From Thermomicrobium roseum DSM 5159 (GTDB lineage Bacteria; Chloroflexota; Chloroflexia; Thermomicrobiales; Thermomicrobiaceae), in assembly GCF_000021685.1 (NCBI RefSeq), contig NC_011959.1, positions 1,673,705 through 1,737,704 of the forward strand: a stretch of DNA of 64,000 nucleotides. Direction: 5' to 3'. The notes under the pieces are model-generated. The model was given only the letters and a program-made list of their open reading frames with translations. It searched no databases and was not told the origin of the DNA. Of this stretch, positions 44,224 to 53,571 are shown piece after piece. The position numbers and the translations under genes are program-made. Every line of letters starts with the position of its first letter. Positions within the stretch are counted from its first letter, which is position 1.

Positions 44224-45573
44224 TCAACGGTATCGCGCCCCTTCGATTCCCGCTTCCCGTGCCAAAAGATCGGCGATCGTTTCCCGACGCTGCCAGAGTT
44301 CCACTCTTCCCGCCTCCAACGCGACCACAACTGGTCGGCGAGCGAGGTTGTAATTGCTCGCCATCGCCAAGCAGTACGCTCCAGCCACGGGAATGGCCAC
44401 CAGATCCCCCGGAACCGGTTCCGGAAGCACCGCGTCCCTCACCAATACATCGCCCGACTCGCAATACTTGCCCACCAGGGTGACACGCTCGCGACGTCGA
44501 TCCGCTCGCTCGATGACCGGAAGTGCGAGATAGCGCGCCCCATACAGCGCCGGCCGGATATTGTCCGCCATCCCACCGTCCACTGCCACGTAGGTGCGGA
44601 TCCCGGGAAGACGCTTGACACTCCCCACCCGGTAGAGCGCCATGCCAGCACGTCCGACCAGCGAGCGGCCCGGCTCGAGCACGAGGCGGGGGAGCGGCAA
44701 CCCGGCCATGCTCGCTGCTTCCGCCACCCATCGGCTGACCTGCGCTGTCGCCTCGGCCAGATCCAGGACCGGGTCTTCGGTCGTGTAGGGAATCCCGAAG
44801 CCACCACCTGGCGAGAATTCGCGAAGGGAGAAAGCGAATCGCCGGGAGAGCTCACCCGCGAAAGCGAAGACCTGCTCGATCGCTCGCTGGTAGGGGATGA
44901 GATCGAACAACTGCGAGCCGATATGGACATGGAACCCGAGCAGTGCGAGTTCCGGTGTCGAGAGGCAGCGCGCGACTGCTGCCTCCGCGTCCCCAGTGAC
45001 GATGGGCAGACCGAACTTGGAATCGAGTTGGCCGGTGCGCCGATAAGCGTGGGTATCGTGTGGTTCGACCCCCGGATTCAGGCGCAGGAGAATCGGAACA
45101 GTCTTTCCAGTACTCCGGGCGATCGCTACCAACCGCTCGAGCTCATCGTGGTTATCGACCACGATCCGCCCAACTCCCAGTTCGAGCGCGAAGCGGAGCT
45201 CTTCCTCCGACTTGTTGTTGCCGTGCAACACCAGTCGCTCGGCGGGGACACCGGCTGCTCGTGCCAACGCGAGTTCCCCCTCGGAGACACAGTCCACGCC
45301 GAGCCCCTCGCTCGCCAGCAAGCGGAGCAGCCCCACCGCAGCAAAGGCTTTGGCCGCATAGACGAGAGCAGTCTCCCCTGGATAGCTCTCCAGGCCGTGC
45401 CGGTACGCCGCGATGGCAGCGCGGATCGTCGCGACATCGTACAGGTAGAGCGGGGTGCCGTACTGCTCCGCGAGTCGGGGCAGCGGAACACCCCCGGTCC
45501 ACAGCTGGCCAGACTCGTCACGCCGCGCCGTTTCCGGCAAGATATGCGCTCGTTCGGCCACGAAACCGCACAT
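44224..45573 (-). CDS. lysA: Diaminopimelate decarboxylase
   Basis: A 449-residue PLP enzyme of fold III that makes lysine from meso-diaminopimelate. VYAAKAFA gives the PLP Lys75, HGNNKSEEELRFAL, HVHIGSQLFD, SPGGGFGIPY, LEPGRSLVG and KYCESGDVLV are the family motifs, the last with the active-site Cys. The ATG at 45573 follows AAAGG at 6 bases; an upstream TTG is less likely. A strong minus-strand promoter lies just upstream. Confidence 0.95.
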   Translation of the reverse strand: MCGFVAERAHILPETARRDESGQLWTGGVPLPRLAEQYGTPLYLYDVATIRAAIAAYRHGLESYPGETALVYAAKAFAAVGLLRLLASEGLGVDCVSEGELALARAAGVPAERLVLHGNNKSEEELRFALELGVGRIVVDNHDELERLVAIARSTGKTVPILLRLNPGVEPHDTHAYRRTGQLDSKFGLPIVTGDAEAAVARCLSTPELALLGFHVHIGSQLFDLIPYQRAIEQVFAFAGELSRRFAFSLREFSPGGGFGIPYTTEDPVLDLAEATAQVSRWVAEAASMAGLPLPRLVLEPGRSLVGRAGMALYRVGSVKRLPGIRTYVAVDGGMADNIRPALYGARYLALPVIERADRRRERVTLVGKYCESGDVLVRDAVLPEPVPGDLVAIPVAGAYCLAMASNYNLARRPVVVALEAGRVELWQRRETIADLLAREAGIEGARYR

Positions 45574-45608
45574 GTCCAACCTTTCGGGCCACAGTGGGCA
45601 CGGCGGTG

Positions 45609-45638
45609 AGTATAGTTGCCATTTTGGAAGCGCGCCAA
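45609..45638 (-). promoter_or_regulatory. Promoter of lysA (minus strand)
   Basis: On the minus strand TTGGCG (45638-45633), 18-bp spacer and TATACT (45614-45609). The predicted start near 45602 gives a 29-base leader. The -10 box overlaps TATAGT on the plus strand, so the two divergent genes may share this control region. Confidence 0.6.
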
Positions 45639-45674
45639 GGTTTTCGGCGCCAGCAGATGGGAAAGACGCGATCG

Positions 45675-47591
45675 ATGCCTGAGACCATTTTGACCGTCGA
45701 GGGAGCGAGCAAGCGCTACGGAACGCAGGAGATATTCCGAGACCTCCGCTTCCAACTCCTCGAACGCGAGCGGGTCGGACTCGTCGGCCCCAATGGGGCT
45801 GGCAAGAGCACCCTCTTGCGGATCATCGCAGGGCTCGAGCGACCGGACAGCGGACGGGTCATCGCTCGCCGCGGGCTCCGTATCGGCTACGTTCCTCAGG
45901 AACCGGATCTTCCGCGTGGCCACACGGTGCTGGAAGCAGCGCTCGACGCCCTGGCTCACGTGCGAGCGCTCGGCGATGAACTCGTTGCCCTCACCGAAGC
46001 GATCGCTTCGAGTCGCGACGAGGAAGAACATGCCCAACTCCTCGCCCGCTACGAGGCAGTGAGCACTCGTTTCGAGGCGGCTGGCGGCTGGGAACTGGAC
46101 GTCCGGGCTCGTACCGTGCTAGCCGGACTCGGGTTCGCGGAGTCCCAGTTCGCCTGGCCGGTCGAGCACCTCAGTGGTGGTCAGCGGACCCGCCTCGCGC
46201 TCGCGCGAGCGCTTTTGAGCGATCCCGATCTGCTTCTCCTCGACGAGCCGACCAATCATCTCGATCTCCCGGCCTTGTCCTGGCTGGAGTCCTTCCTCCA
46301 GCGCTGGCGCGGGACCGTCCTCGTCGTCGCGCACGACCGGTACTTCCTCGACCAGATCACGACGCGGACACTCGAGCTCAGCTTCGGTCGGATCGAAGAA
46401 TATCCGGGCAATTATTCCAGATATCTCGAACTCCGTGCCCAGCGCTTCGCGGAGCGGCTGGCCGCGTACGAACAGCAACAGGAGTACATCCGCAAGGAGG
46501 AAGCGTTCATCCAGCGCTACCGAGCCGGTCAACGGGCTCGCGAGGCTCGTGGCCGCGCAACGAAACTAGCACGACTCGAGCGACTGGAGCCCCCGCGCGA
46601 AATGGAGCGACTCCAGCTCGCGCTCGTTCAGGGCGGGACGAGCAGCCGGACAGTCCTGACGACGACACCACTGGTGATCGGTTATCCCGGCACGGTGCTC
46701 CTGCGGACGCCGGAACTCGTCATTCAGCGCGGCGAGCGGATCGCGATCGTCGGCCCCAACGGCGCCGGGAAGACGACACTCCTCCGCACGCTCGCCGGAG
46801 AACTCGCTCCTCTGTCCGGTTCGCTCCGTTACGGCACCGGTGTCAAGCTCGCCTTTCTCCCACAGGAACCGCGCCTGGACGAGCGGCGTACCGTCCTCGA
46901 GACGTTGCTTCGCCAGCATGCAGCGAGCGAAGAGGAGGCGCGCCGTCTGGCCGCGCACTTTCTCTTCCACGACGACGAGGTCTTCAAGCCGGTCAGCGCC
47001 CTGAGCGGTGGGGAGCGGCGTCGCCTCGCCCTGGCGCTCCTCACGCTGGAGCGCCCCAACCTTCTATTCCTCGACGAGCCGACCAATCATCTCGACCTTC
47101 CCAGCCGCGAAGCCCTCGAAGCCGTCCTCGGGGAATTCGCCGGCACCCTGCTCTTCGTTTCCCATGACCGGTACTTCATCGATCGGCTCGCGACCATGCT
47201 CTGGGTGATCGAAGGAGCAGAGCTTCGCGTCTGGTTCGGGGGCTACAGCGAGTATCAGCGTACGCATCACGCGACCGCGATAGCTCAGCCGCCGCGTCTT
47301 TCTTCCCCTGAACAGCCACTCGCGCCAGAGCCTGGACGCCCGCGCCGCTCACGCTCGCCACGACAGATCGAGCGAGAAGTGGCACAGGTCGAACGCACGA
47401 TCGAGCAACTGGAGGCACGCGTGCGCCAGATCGCTGACGAACTGGATGAAGCCACGGCTCGCCACGATGTCGAAACGATCGCTGAGTTGGGGGCGACCTA
47501 CGATGCGCTGACGCGCGAACTCGAGCAGGCCTATGCGCGCTGGGAGCACCTCCAGGAGGAACTCGCTGTCGCGCGGGTCGGAGAACTCTGA
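45675..47591 (+). CDS. ABC-F family ATPase (Uup/EttA-like)
   Basis: A 638-residue soluble protein with two ABC ATPase domains and no membrane part. Each has GPNGAGKS/T, a signature (LSGGQRTRLALARAL; LSGGERRRLALALL) and LDEPTNHLDLP. The linker between them is the basic P-site tRNA interaction motif (ERLAAYEQQQEYIRKEEAF). A C-terminal coiled coil (residues ~560-635) resembles Uup. ABC-F proteins act on the ribosome E site in translation or antibiotic resistance. The inner ATG at 45675 has GGGAAAG upstream and is preferred over 45657. Confidence 0.93.
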   Translation: MPETILTVEGASKRYGTQEIFRDLRFQLLERERVGLVGPNGAGKSTLLRIIAGLERPDSGRVIARRGLRIGYVPQEPDLPRGHTVLEAALDALAHVRALGDELVALTEAIASSRDEEEHAQLLARYEAVSTRFEAAGGWELDVRARTVLAGLGFAESQFAWPVEHLSGGQRTRLALARALLSDPDLLLLDEPTNHLDLPALSWLESFLQRWRGTVLVVAHDRYFLDQITTRTLELSFGRIEEYPGNYSRYLELRAQRFAERLAAYEQQQEYIRKEEAFIQRYRAGQRAREARGRATKLARLERLEPPREMERLQLALVQGGTSSRTVLTTTPLVIGYPGTVLLRTPELVIQRGERIAIVGPNGAGKTTLLRTLAGELAPLSGSLRYGTGVKLAFLPQEPRLDERRTVLETLLRQHAASEEEARRLAAHFLFHDDEVFKPVSALSGGERRRLALALLTLERPNLLFLDEPTNHLDLPSREALEAVLGEFAGTLLFVSHDRYFIDRLATMLWVIEGAELRVWFGGYSEYQRTHHATAIAQPPRLSSPEQPLAPEPGRPRRSRSPRQIEREVAQVERTIEQLEARVRQIADELDEATARHDVETIAELGATYDALTRELEQAYARWEHLQEELAVARVGEL

Positions 47592-47592
47592 G

Positions 47593-48342
47593 ATGGCGCG
47601 ACGCCCTTACGTGATCGGCCTGACCGGCAATATCGCCTGTGGCAAGACGCTCGTCCTCAGGGAATTGGCCGCGCTAGGTGCGGAAACGATCGACGCGGAC
47701 GAGGTTGCCCGCACTCTCGTTCAACCGGGAAGCCCTGTTCTCGCAAAAATCGTCGAGGCTTTTGGCCCGTCCATCCTCCTCCCCGACGGTTCACTCGATC
47801 GGCGCGCGCTCGGCGCGATCGTTTTTCGCGACCCCGTGGCACTCCGTCGCCTCGAGGAGATCACGCACCCCGTCATCGTCGCCGAGATCCGACGCCGTAT
47901 CGCTGAGACCGAGCGTCCGGTCGTCGTCATCGATGCGATCAAGCTCTTCGAGTCGAGTCTCGCTCGGGACTGCGACGAGGTCTGGGTCGTCACCTGCACA
48001 CCGGAGCAACAACTCACCCGGCTGATGAGTCGCAACGGCCTCAGCGAGGAAGAAGCGCTGGTCAGGATCCGAGCCCAACCACCCCAGGAGGAAAAGATCG
48101 CTCGCGCCGATCGCGTGATCGACAATAGCGGGACGATCGACGAGACGCGTCGTCAGGTGCGGAAACTCTGGCAGGAAGTTCTGCGCAAACTCGGGTACCC
48201 TCAACCGAGCTCACTTGCCGATCGCGATGTCTCCCCCTACACTGCCGGTGAGCGGACCGACCAGACCGAAAGGAGAGACGATCGCGATGGGACGGCGGAA
48301 ACCGAGCCTGACGCCGGAGGAAGCCCGCGCCCTGCACCATGA
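47593..48342 (+). CDS. coaE: Dephospho-CoA kinase
   Basis: A 249-residue CoaE, the last step of coenzyme A synthesis. The P-loop is GNIACGKT (residues 12-19), a variant of the common GGIGSGKS. DADEVAR, HPVIVAEIRRRI, VVIDAIKLFES and the LID Arg region RLMSRNGLSEEEALVRI follow. The core ends near residue 205. The last ~45 residues are hydrophilic and coincide with the promoter and first codons of the next gene, so they are probably dispensable. It starts right after the ABC-F stop. Confidence 0.93.
   Translation: MARRPYVIGLTGNIACGKTLVLRELAALGAETIDADEVARTLVQPGSPVLAKIVEAFGPSILLPDGSLDRRALGAIVFRDPVALRRLEEITHPVIVAEIRRRIAETERPVVVIDAIKLFESSLARDCDEVWVVTCTPEQQLTRLMSRNGLSEEEALVRIRAQPPQEEKIARADRVIDNSGTIDETRRQVRKLWQEVLRKLGYPQPSSLADRDVSPYTAGERTDQTERRDDRDGTAETEPDAGGSPRPAP
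48215..48243 (+). promoter_or_regulatory. Promoter of the dipeptidase gene inside coaE
   Basis: TTGCCG at 48215-48220, 17-bp spacer, TACACT at 48238-48243. The predicted start near 48250 is 37 bases before the dipeptidase ATG and lies within the coaE coding frame. Confidence 0.55.
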
Positions 48343-49477
48343 AGCGCTCGTCATCGACTCGCAACAGCCGCCGATCACGAGCGGTGCGCTCTTCACCCCC
48401 CGCATGCAGCAACTCGTCAGCGAATACGCGCGGCTCGGTCGCACGCGTGCCGAAATCCAGCCGCTGCTCGAAGCGATGATCGTTCGCGAACTCCGCGATT
48501 CGGCAGAGGCACGCGAGTCGTACCTGAACCTCTGGCGACGAGCTGGCGTCACGGTCGCCTGCGGCACGTTCTCCGGCCCTGGACCGATCAGTCAGGCCTT
48601 CGAGCAAGCCGTCCGGCGTATCGCGAACGCCCACGCAATCGTCGACCTCCTCACGGACCATCTCGTGCTCGTCCGCGAAGCCGCGGATATCGAGCGGGCG
48701 CACCGCGAAGGCAAGCACGGGATCGTGATCGATTTCCAAGACACACTCGCGTTCGGCGACGATCTCGATCGCATCGAGTTGTTCCATAACCTGGGTCTGC
48801 GCATGGTCCAGCTGACGTACAACCTCCAGAACCTGGTCGGTGACGGCTGCACCGAGCGTTATCAGGGCGGACTGACGACCTTCGGCCTCGAGGTCGTCCG
48901 CCGGCTGAACGACCTCCGGATTCTCGTCGATATCAGTCACTGTAGCGAGCAGGTGGGGTGGGACGCTCTCGCCGTCTCCACGGCACCCGTCGTCGTGTCC
49001 CACTCCGCAGCCAAGGCGTTGTCCGGCCACCCTCGTGCCAAATCGGACGAACTCGCCCGTGCTGTCGCCGAGCGCGGGGGATACTTCGGCGTCGTCGTCG
49101 TACCGGGCTTTCTCAGCGCGCATCCCCACGTCACGTTGGAGAACTTCGTGCGGCATGTCGAGCACATGGTCGATGTCTGTGGTATCGATCAGGTCGGTAT
49201 CGGAACGGACAAGATGGGACCACCGAGTTCCCGGACTGGATCGCTCATCGAGTACCCGCCCGAAATGCCAGCGACATTACCAGGAAGCTTCGACTGGACA
49301 GGTTTCCGACTCGAGGAGCACCGCTTGACTCCCGACTATCAGATCGAGGGCTACGAAACATTCGCCGATTGGCCGAACCTGACCGTCGCGCTCGCCCAAG
49401 CGGGCTTCACCGAAGAGGAACTCCGCAAGCTGCTCGGGCTCAACTTCTTGCGCGTTTTCCGCGAGGTCGTCGGCTGA
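48287..49477 (+). CDS. Membrane dipeptidase (peptidase M19 family)
   Basis: A 396-residue zinc peptidase of the renal dipeptidase family, hydrolysing dipeptides. HEALVIDSQQP (where the family has HxD, here replaced by IDSQ), IVIDFQDTLAFGDDLDRIE, LVDISHCSEQVGWD and VVVSHSAAKALSGHPRAKSDE carry the second metal-site His residues. IDQVGIGTDKMG ends the barrel. The change at the first metal motif makes exact activity uncertain. The ATG at 48287 has AAGGAG upstream and overlaps the coaE frame by 56 bases. Confidence 0.88.
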   Translation: MGRRKPSLTPEEARALHHEALVIDSQQPPITSGALFTPRMQQLVSEYARLGRTRAEIQPLLEAMIVRELRDSAEARESYLNLWRRAGVTVACGTFSGPGPISQAFEQAVRRIANAHAIVDLLTDHLVLVREAADIERAHREGKHGIVIDFQDTLAFGDDLDRIELFHNLGLRMVQLTYNLQNLVGDGCTERYQGGLTTFGLEVVRRLNDLRILVDISHCSEQVGWDALAVSTAPVVVSHSAAKALSGHPRAKSDELARAVAERGGYFGVVVVPGFLSAHPHVTLENFVRHVEHMVDVCGIDQVGIGTDKMGPPSSRTGSLIEYPPEMPATLPGSFDWTGFRLEEHRLTPDYQIEGYETFADWPNLTVALAQAGFTEEELRKLLGLNFLRVFREVVG

Positions 49478-49602
49478 ATCCGATACCGCGAGTGTTAGGA
49501 TTAGCGAGGAACTCGGCGGCAAAGGGCGGAGATCGGTCTTGCGGCCCCTCTCGCACCCGCTCGCCAACTCCGCTGGCATCACTCCGACGTTGGAGGATGG
49601 TG

Positions 49603-50772
49603 ATGGAAGCCTCGATTCGGCTGGGAAGGCTCCGCGGCATCGAGATCGGCGTGCACTACAGTTGGCTCCTCGTCTTCGCCCTGTTGACCTACTCCCTGGC
49701 GGTCGGCGTCTTTCCGAGCTGGTATCCCGGTTGGAGTTCTGGAACCTATTGGGCGGTCGGCGCACTCGCGAGCGTCCTGCTGTTCGCTTCTGTTCTGGCC
49801 CACGAACTGGGACACTCGCTGGTTGCGCAGTCCCGTGGTGTACCCGTCATCAGCATCGTCCTGTTCATCTTCGGTGGCGTCGCGCAACTGGCTGACGAAG
49901 CACGCCGAGCGCGCGACGAGTTTCTCATCGCTGTCGCCGGACCGCTCGTCAGCGTCGCGATCGGTATCGTCTCGCTCGGACTCTGGCCGATCGTCGAGGA
50001 CATCAGCCAACCCCTCGGGGCGATCTTCGAGTACCTGGGGTGGGCCAACCTGATCCTCGTCGCGTTCAACTCGATCCCGGCCTATCCGCTCGATGGTGGA
50101 CGCGTCCTCCGAGCGCTCCTGTGGGGGACACTCGGCAACGTTCTCCGCGCAACACGGATCGCAGCCGGGATCGGTGTCGCGATCGGGTTCTTGTTCATGG
50201 CGGGTGGGCTCTTCCTCGTGTTCCGTTCGCCGCTTTCCGGTATCTGGCTCATCGCACTCGGCTGGTTTCTCCAGAATGCTGCTCAGCAGTCGTACCAGCA
50301 ATTGGTGATCCGCCGCTTGTTCGAAGGAGTGCATGTCGGCCAGCTCATGGATCCCGATCCGCCGACCATCCGCCCCGACGCGACGATCGACGAACTCGTC
50401 GATGCCTTGCTCGCCTACAACGTGCGCAGCTTCCCAGTCGTCGAGGACGGACGGCTCGTCGGAATCGTCACATTGACCGATGTGCGACACGCACCGCGCG
50501 AGCAGTGGCCGATCCGGCGCGTCCGCGACTTGATGACTCCGCGCGAGCGGCTGATCACGGCGAAACCAGAAGACGATCTCGAGCGGATCCTCCGCCTGAT
50601 GGCGACGCACGAGATCCACCAAATCCCGATCGTCGATGACAGCCGCTTACTCGGCTTACTGACGCGCAACGCACTCCTTCGTTTCTTGCAACTCCGGCAG
50701 GAACTGGGTCGCTTACCCGACGAGGTTGCTGTCTTGTACGCGCAACGTCAACGCGAACGCCGCGCCAGCTGA
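49603..50772 (+). CDS. Site-2 protease family metallopeptidase with two CBS domains
   Basis: A 389-residue membrane protease. About six hydrophobic segments include the zinc motif HELGH (His67, Glu68, His71) and NSIPAYPLDGGRVLRALLWG with the third ligand Asp, the hallmark of the SpoIVFB/Rv2869-type S2P with CBS. Two CBS repeats (residues ~245-365: LMDPDPPTIRPDATIDELV and LMTPRERLITAKPEDDLE) probably bind adenine nucleotides and gate activity. It cuts membrane-embedded regulators; its substrate is unknown. The ATG at 49603 is 6 bases from GGAGG. Confidence 0.93.
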   Translation: MEASIRLGRLRGIEIGVHYSWLLVFALLTYSLAVGVFPSWYPGWSSGTYWAVGALASVLLFASVLAHELGHSLVAQSRGVPVISIVLFIFGGVAQLADEARRARDEFLIAVAGPLVSVAIGIVSLGLWPIVEDISQPLGAIFEYLGWANLILVAFNSIPAYPLDGGRVLRALLWGTLGNVLRATRIAAGIGVAIGFLFMAGGLFLVFRSPLSGIWLIALGWFLQNAAQQSYQQLVIRRLFEGVHVGQLMDPDPPTIRPDATIDELVDALLAYNVRSFPVVEDGRLVGIVTLTDVRHAPREQWPIRRVRDLMTPRERLITAKPEDDLERILRLMATHEIHQIPIVDDSRLLGLLTRNALLRFLQLRQELGRLPDEVAVLYAQRQRERRAS

Positions 50773-50779
50773 GCGAGGC

Positions 50780-51892
50780 TCAGGCATCAGCTGCGACCGG
50801 ATCGACGAGATCGACCGGCACGATCTCACGGTTTCCGTCCCGCTCGACCCAGACCGCCCGGAACGCCAAGCTATCCGGCTGGCGAGCCACAAACGGCACG
50901 CTCACCAGGCGACCGAGCCCCGGCCGGGCCGGCAGCCGGAGATGCACCACCGCACCGGGAACCAGCGCGATCGGTTGGAGAGGTTGCCCCTGCAAGCTCC
51001 GCGAGGACACGAAGCAGGCTGGACGATCGAGTCCGAGACTTGCGCTCGACAGGAGCGCGACCCATCGTCCGGCACGCTCGGCCAGAAAGTCGAAGGCCGG
51101 TTCCGGCACGGGGAGACGACCGAATCCCTCCAGCATGAGCACACCGAAGGGAAACGGCCAGTCCGCACTCGGGTCGACCAGTGCCCGCTGGAGACGGGTC
51201 GGCGCCGCGCTTCCCCAGAACGGCTCGAGCGCGTGTGTCGAGAGACCGCCCACGATCACACCGGCCGCTCCCACATCGTGGAGGCGCCGGAGCGCAGCGC
51301 TGCTCACCGTCATACCGGCCAGAACGATCGCTCCGCGGCAGCGCTCGTCGAACTCCTCGGCGGGGAGTTCACGATCCGGCCGATCGGCCAGAACGATCAG
51401 TGGACCAGCGCTTTCCCGACCGAGGAGGCTTGCTCCGAGCAGAAGATCACCGATGGCACGAATCGTCACTGCATCGTCGGCAACGCTTCTCACCTCGCCT
51501 GCGACGAGAGCAGGTACCGCCCGCCGCGGTGGATCGGTCACCACGGTCAAGAGACCGGTTTCGGCATCCAGCGTTGCCAATCGCCCAGCGATCGGGCTGG
51601 TCACTTCTTGGCTTCGCAGCCCTCGGCGACGCACTGCCACCACTTCACCCGCCTCGACGCGCTCCCCGAGCGCACGCACCAGGTAGCGCGCTGCGTCCGC
51701 TGGTGCGACTCCGAGTTCCGCCGCGAGCGCGATCCGTGCACTGCGTGGCAGGCCGTCGGCCGCCATCGCCAGGATCGTCTCCGGTTCGACCAGTTGCCCA
51801 ACAGCGACGCGCAGTTCCGGTGCAGCCAAGCGATGTCGCACGAGGCACTCCACATCTTGCGCGACCAAGGGCAGGCGCCCGAGAGCGCTCAC
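50780..51892 (-). CDS. Conserved-looking protein of unknown function, partner of the MutL-like protein
   Basis: A 370-residue soluble protein that I cannot place in a named family. Residues ~20-110 look like a pair of short beta-rich segments (GQLVEPETILA; GERVEAGEVVAVRRRG) followed by SPIAGRLATLDAETGLLTV, which resembles a barrel-sandwich hybrid (lipoyl/biotinyl-like) fold without an attachment Lys motif. A later part (GAIVLAGMTVSSAALRRLHDVGAAGVIVGG) looks like a nucleotide-fold beta-alpha unit. The start overlaps the upstream MutL-like gene by 4 bases, so the two products probably act together. Confidence 0.6.
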   Translation of the reverse strand: MSALGRLPLVAQDVECLVRHRLAAPELRVAVGQLVEPETILAMAADGLPRSARIALAAELGVAPADAARYLVRALGERVEAGEVVAVRRRGLRSQEVTSPIAGRLATLDAETGLLTVVTDPPRRAVPALVAGEVRSVADDAVTIRAIGDLLLGASLLGRESAGPLIVLADRPDRELPAEEFDERCRGAIVLAGMTVSSAALRRLHDVGAAGVIVGGLSTHALEPFWGSAAPTRLQRALVDPSADWPFPFGVLMLEGFGRLPVPEPAFDFLAERAGRWVALLSSASLGLDRPACFVSSRSLQGQPLQPIALVPGAVVHLRLPARPGLGRLVSVPFVARQPDSLAFRAVWVERDGNREIVPVDLVDPVAADA

Positions 51893-53541
51893 CGCATCAC
51901 CCCCTCCGCCACACCGAGGTCAGCCAGCCAGGAACGGATCCGCCGAGCGCGAACTGGCGGATCGTCCGGTAACCGCAAGGGGCGTCCTCGCGCGTCGATC
52001 ACGATTCCGAGACGCGTCCAACCGAGCGCTGCCTCGCCAGCGAACTCGATCGCGACCCCTGGCTCGAGACACCCGATACGAATACCTGCTTCCGGCTCCA
52101 CGAGAAGTTCCGCTGAACGGCCAGAAGGAAACGGTAGGACGTGCAAACTCCCCCAGGGCACCGCGAAGCGGTGCACCAGATCACCCGCACGAACCTCGCC
52201 GCGGACGGCGATCGCTCCCTCCATGGCATCACCAGCCACAACGATGACATGAGCCAACGGGAAGAGCGCATCCCGCTCCAGGAGTGTCGCCGCGTATCCC
52301 GGATCGATTTCAGCGAGCGCACCGCACGTCGCCAGGAGATCCGCCTCGTCGAGCGCGACACTGACGAGCCCGCCAGCCGGAAGTGGCGCGAACCCATCGA
52401 GCGCGCACAGCAATGCGAGTTCCGCAGGAAGCCAAGCCAGACGTGGTCCGAGTACGACGAGCGTGAGATCCTCGCGCATTCCGCTCGGTGGCCCTGCGCT
52501 CGCCAGATCCTGCACGAGCGCTCGCACCGCCGCAGTCGCGATGAGTTGGTCACGCCACTCGAAAAGGAAAGGAGACGCCGTCATGACGCGATTGGCGAGC
52601 CAGTCGAGGATGTCTTCTTCGGTCATCGGAAAAGGAAGCCAGCGCGCGATCGTCTCGGGACCGAGTGCTGCCAGTCCGAGCGCCCCCTGCTCGAGGTCAC
52701 GCCCAGCTCGATAGAGCGTCAACATCCCCTCGGAACGCGCCCAGATACCGAGCATCCCCTGCTCGAGATCGACGAGAGCGACACGCTGATCAGCACGCCG
52801 GACGAGAAAGGCAAGCGCACGCTCCAATGCCGTGGCACGATCGACGAAGCGATCCAGTTCCAGTGCTTTCAACTCCGCTGACAGCAGCGTTGCCACCCGG
52901 GAGCGAAACTCGCTCGTCACCGCGCGGACGACCTCAGCTGGCTGGGAGGTGGTCGGATCGACACCCATGAGTTCGACCTGATCGCCGATCGTCTTCGCCA
53001 CGAGCTGCTGGATCGCTTCCGGCGCGATGACGATACCGACTTCGAGGTCAAATGCGTCGCCGAGCGCGTTGCTCACTGCCACCATGGCCGACTGCCAGGC
53101 AGACTCATCGGATCCCCCCGTCAGCAGGAGAAAGCGAGGACGCAGTTCCACGAGCTGTTGCACCAGCGCCGTCAGGCTTGCTACTTGCGTGGCGTCGATC
53201 CAGTGGGTCTCGACCATGGCTGCTTCGGCAGCACGCTTGGCGAGGTCTGTCAGCAACGGGTCCAGTGCGATGGCCAGCACTGCGAGGAGCGGAACGCTCG
53301 CCGGACTACCGACCGCGATCCAGGCGTCGGCGCCGTCTCCCAGCAGGCCACGCGGACGGATCGGGCGCTCCTCGGCGAGCAATCGGCGACCGAAGCGCTC
53401 TTCGGCGAACGCCAATCCGGTCTCGACGTCCCGGCCAGGAACCGCCACCGTTCCGAGCAGTCGTGGCTCACCCTCGACGCGGTCGGCCAGCACGATCCGC
53501 GTCATCCCCTGGTTGCAGGAGATCGCCACAGCACTGTGCAT
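51889..53541 (-). CDS. MutL/GlmL-like ASKHA-fold protein (diverged)
   Basis: A 550-residue protein with the overall outline of glutamate-mutase chaperone-like MutL (ASKHA ATPase fold): an N-terminal RNase H-like beginning, LRPRFLLLTGGSDESAW in the middle and a second half with VALVDLEQG where a phosphate loop would be. The family's usual DIGxxT motifs are degraded, so ATPase activity is doubtful. No glutamate mutase gene is nearby. The ATG at 53541 has GAGGAGAG at 6 bases. It is followed by an overlapping gene of unknown function and preceded by a zinc-ribbon protein. Family call moderate. Confidence 0.55.
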   Translation of the reverse strand: MHSAVAISCNQGMTRIVLADRVEGEPRLLGTVAVPGRDVETGLAFAEERFGRRLLAEERPIRPRGLLGDGADAWIAVGSPASVPLLAVLAIALDPLLTDLAKRAAEAAMVETHWIDATQVASLTALVQQLVELRPRFLLLTGGSDESAWQSAMVAVSNALGDAFDLEVGIVIAPEAIQQLVAKTIGDQVELMGVDPTTSQPAEVVRAVTSEFRSRVATLLSAELKALELDRFVDRATALERALAFLVRRADQRVALVDLEQGMLGIWARSEGMLTLYRAGRDLEQGALGLAALGPETIARWLPFPMTEEDILDWLANRVMTASPFLFEWRDQLIATAAVRALVQDLASAGPPSGMREDLTLVVLGPRLAWLPAELALLCALDGFAPLPAGGLVSVALDEADLLATCGALAEIDPGYAATLLERDALFPLAHVIVVAGDAMEGAIAVRGEVRAGDLVHRFAVPWGSLHVLPFPSGRSAELLVEPEAGIRIGCLEPGVAIEFAGEAALGWTRLGIVIDARGRPLRLPDDPPVRARRIRSWLADLGVAEGVMR

Positions 53542-53571
53542 GCGCGCTCTCCTCACTACCTCCCGGGCGCG

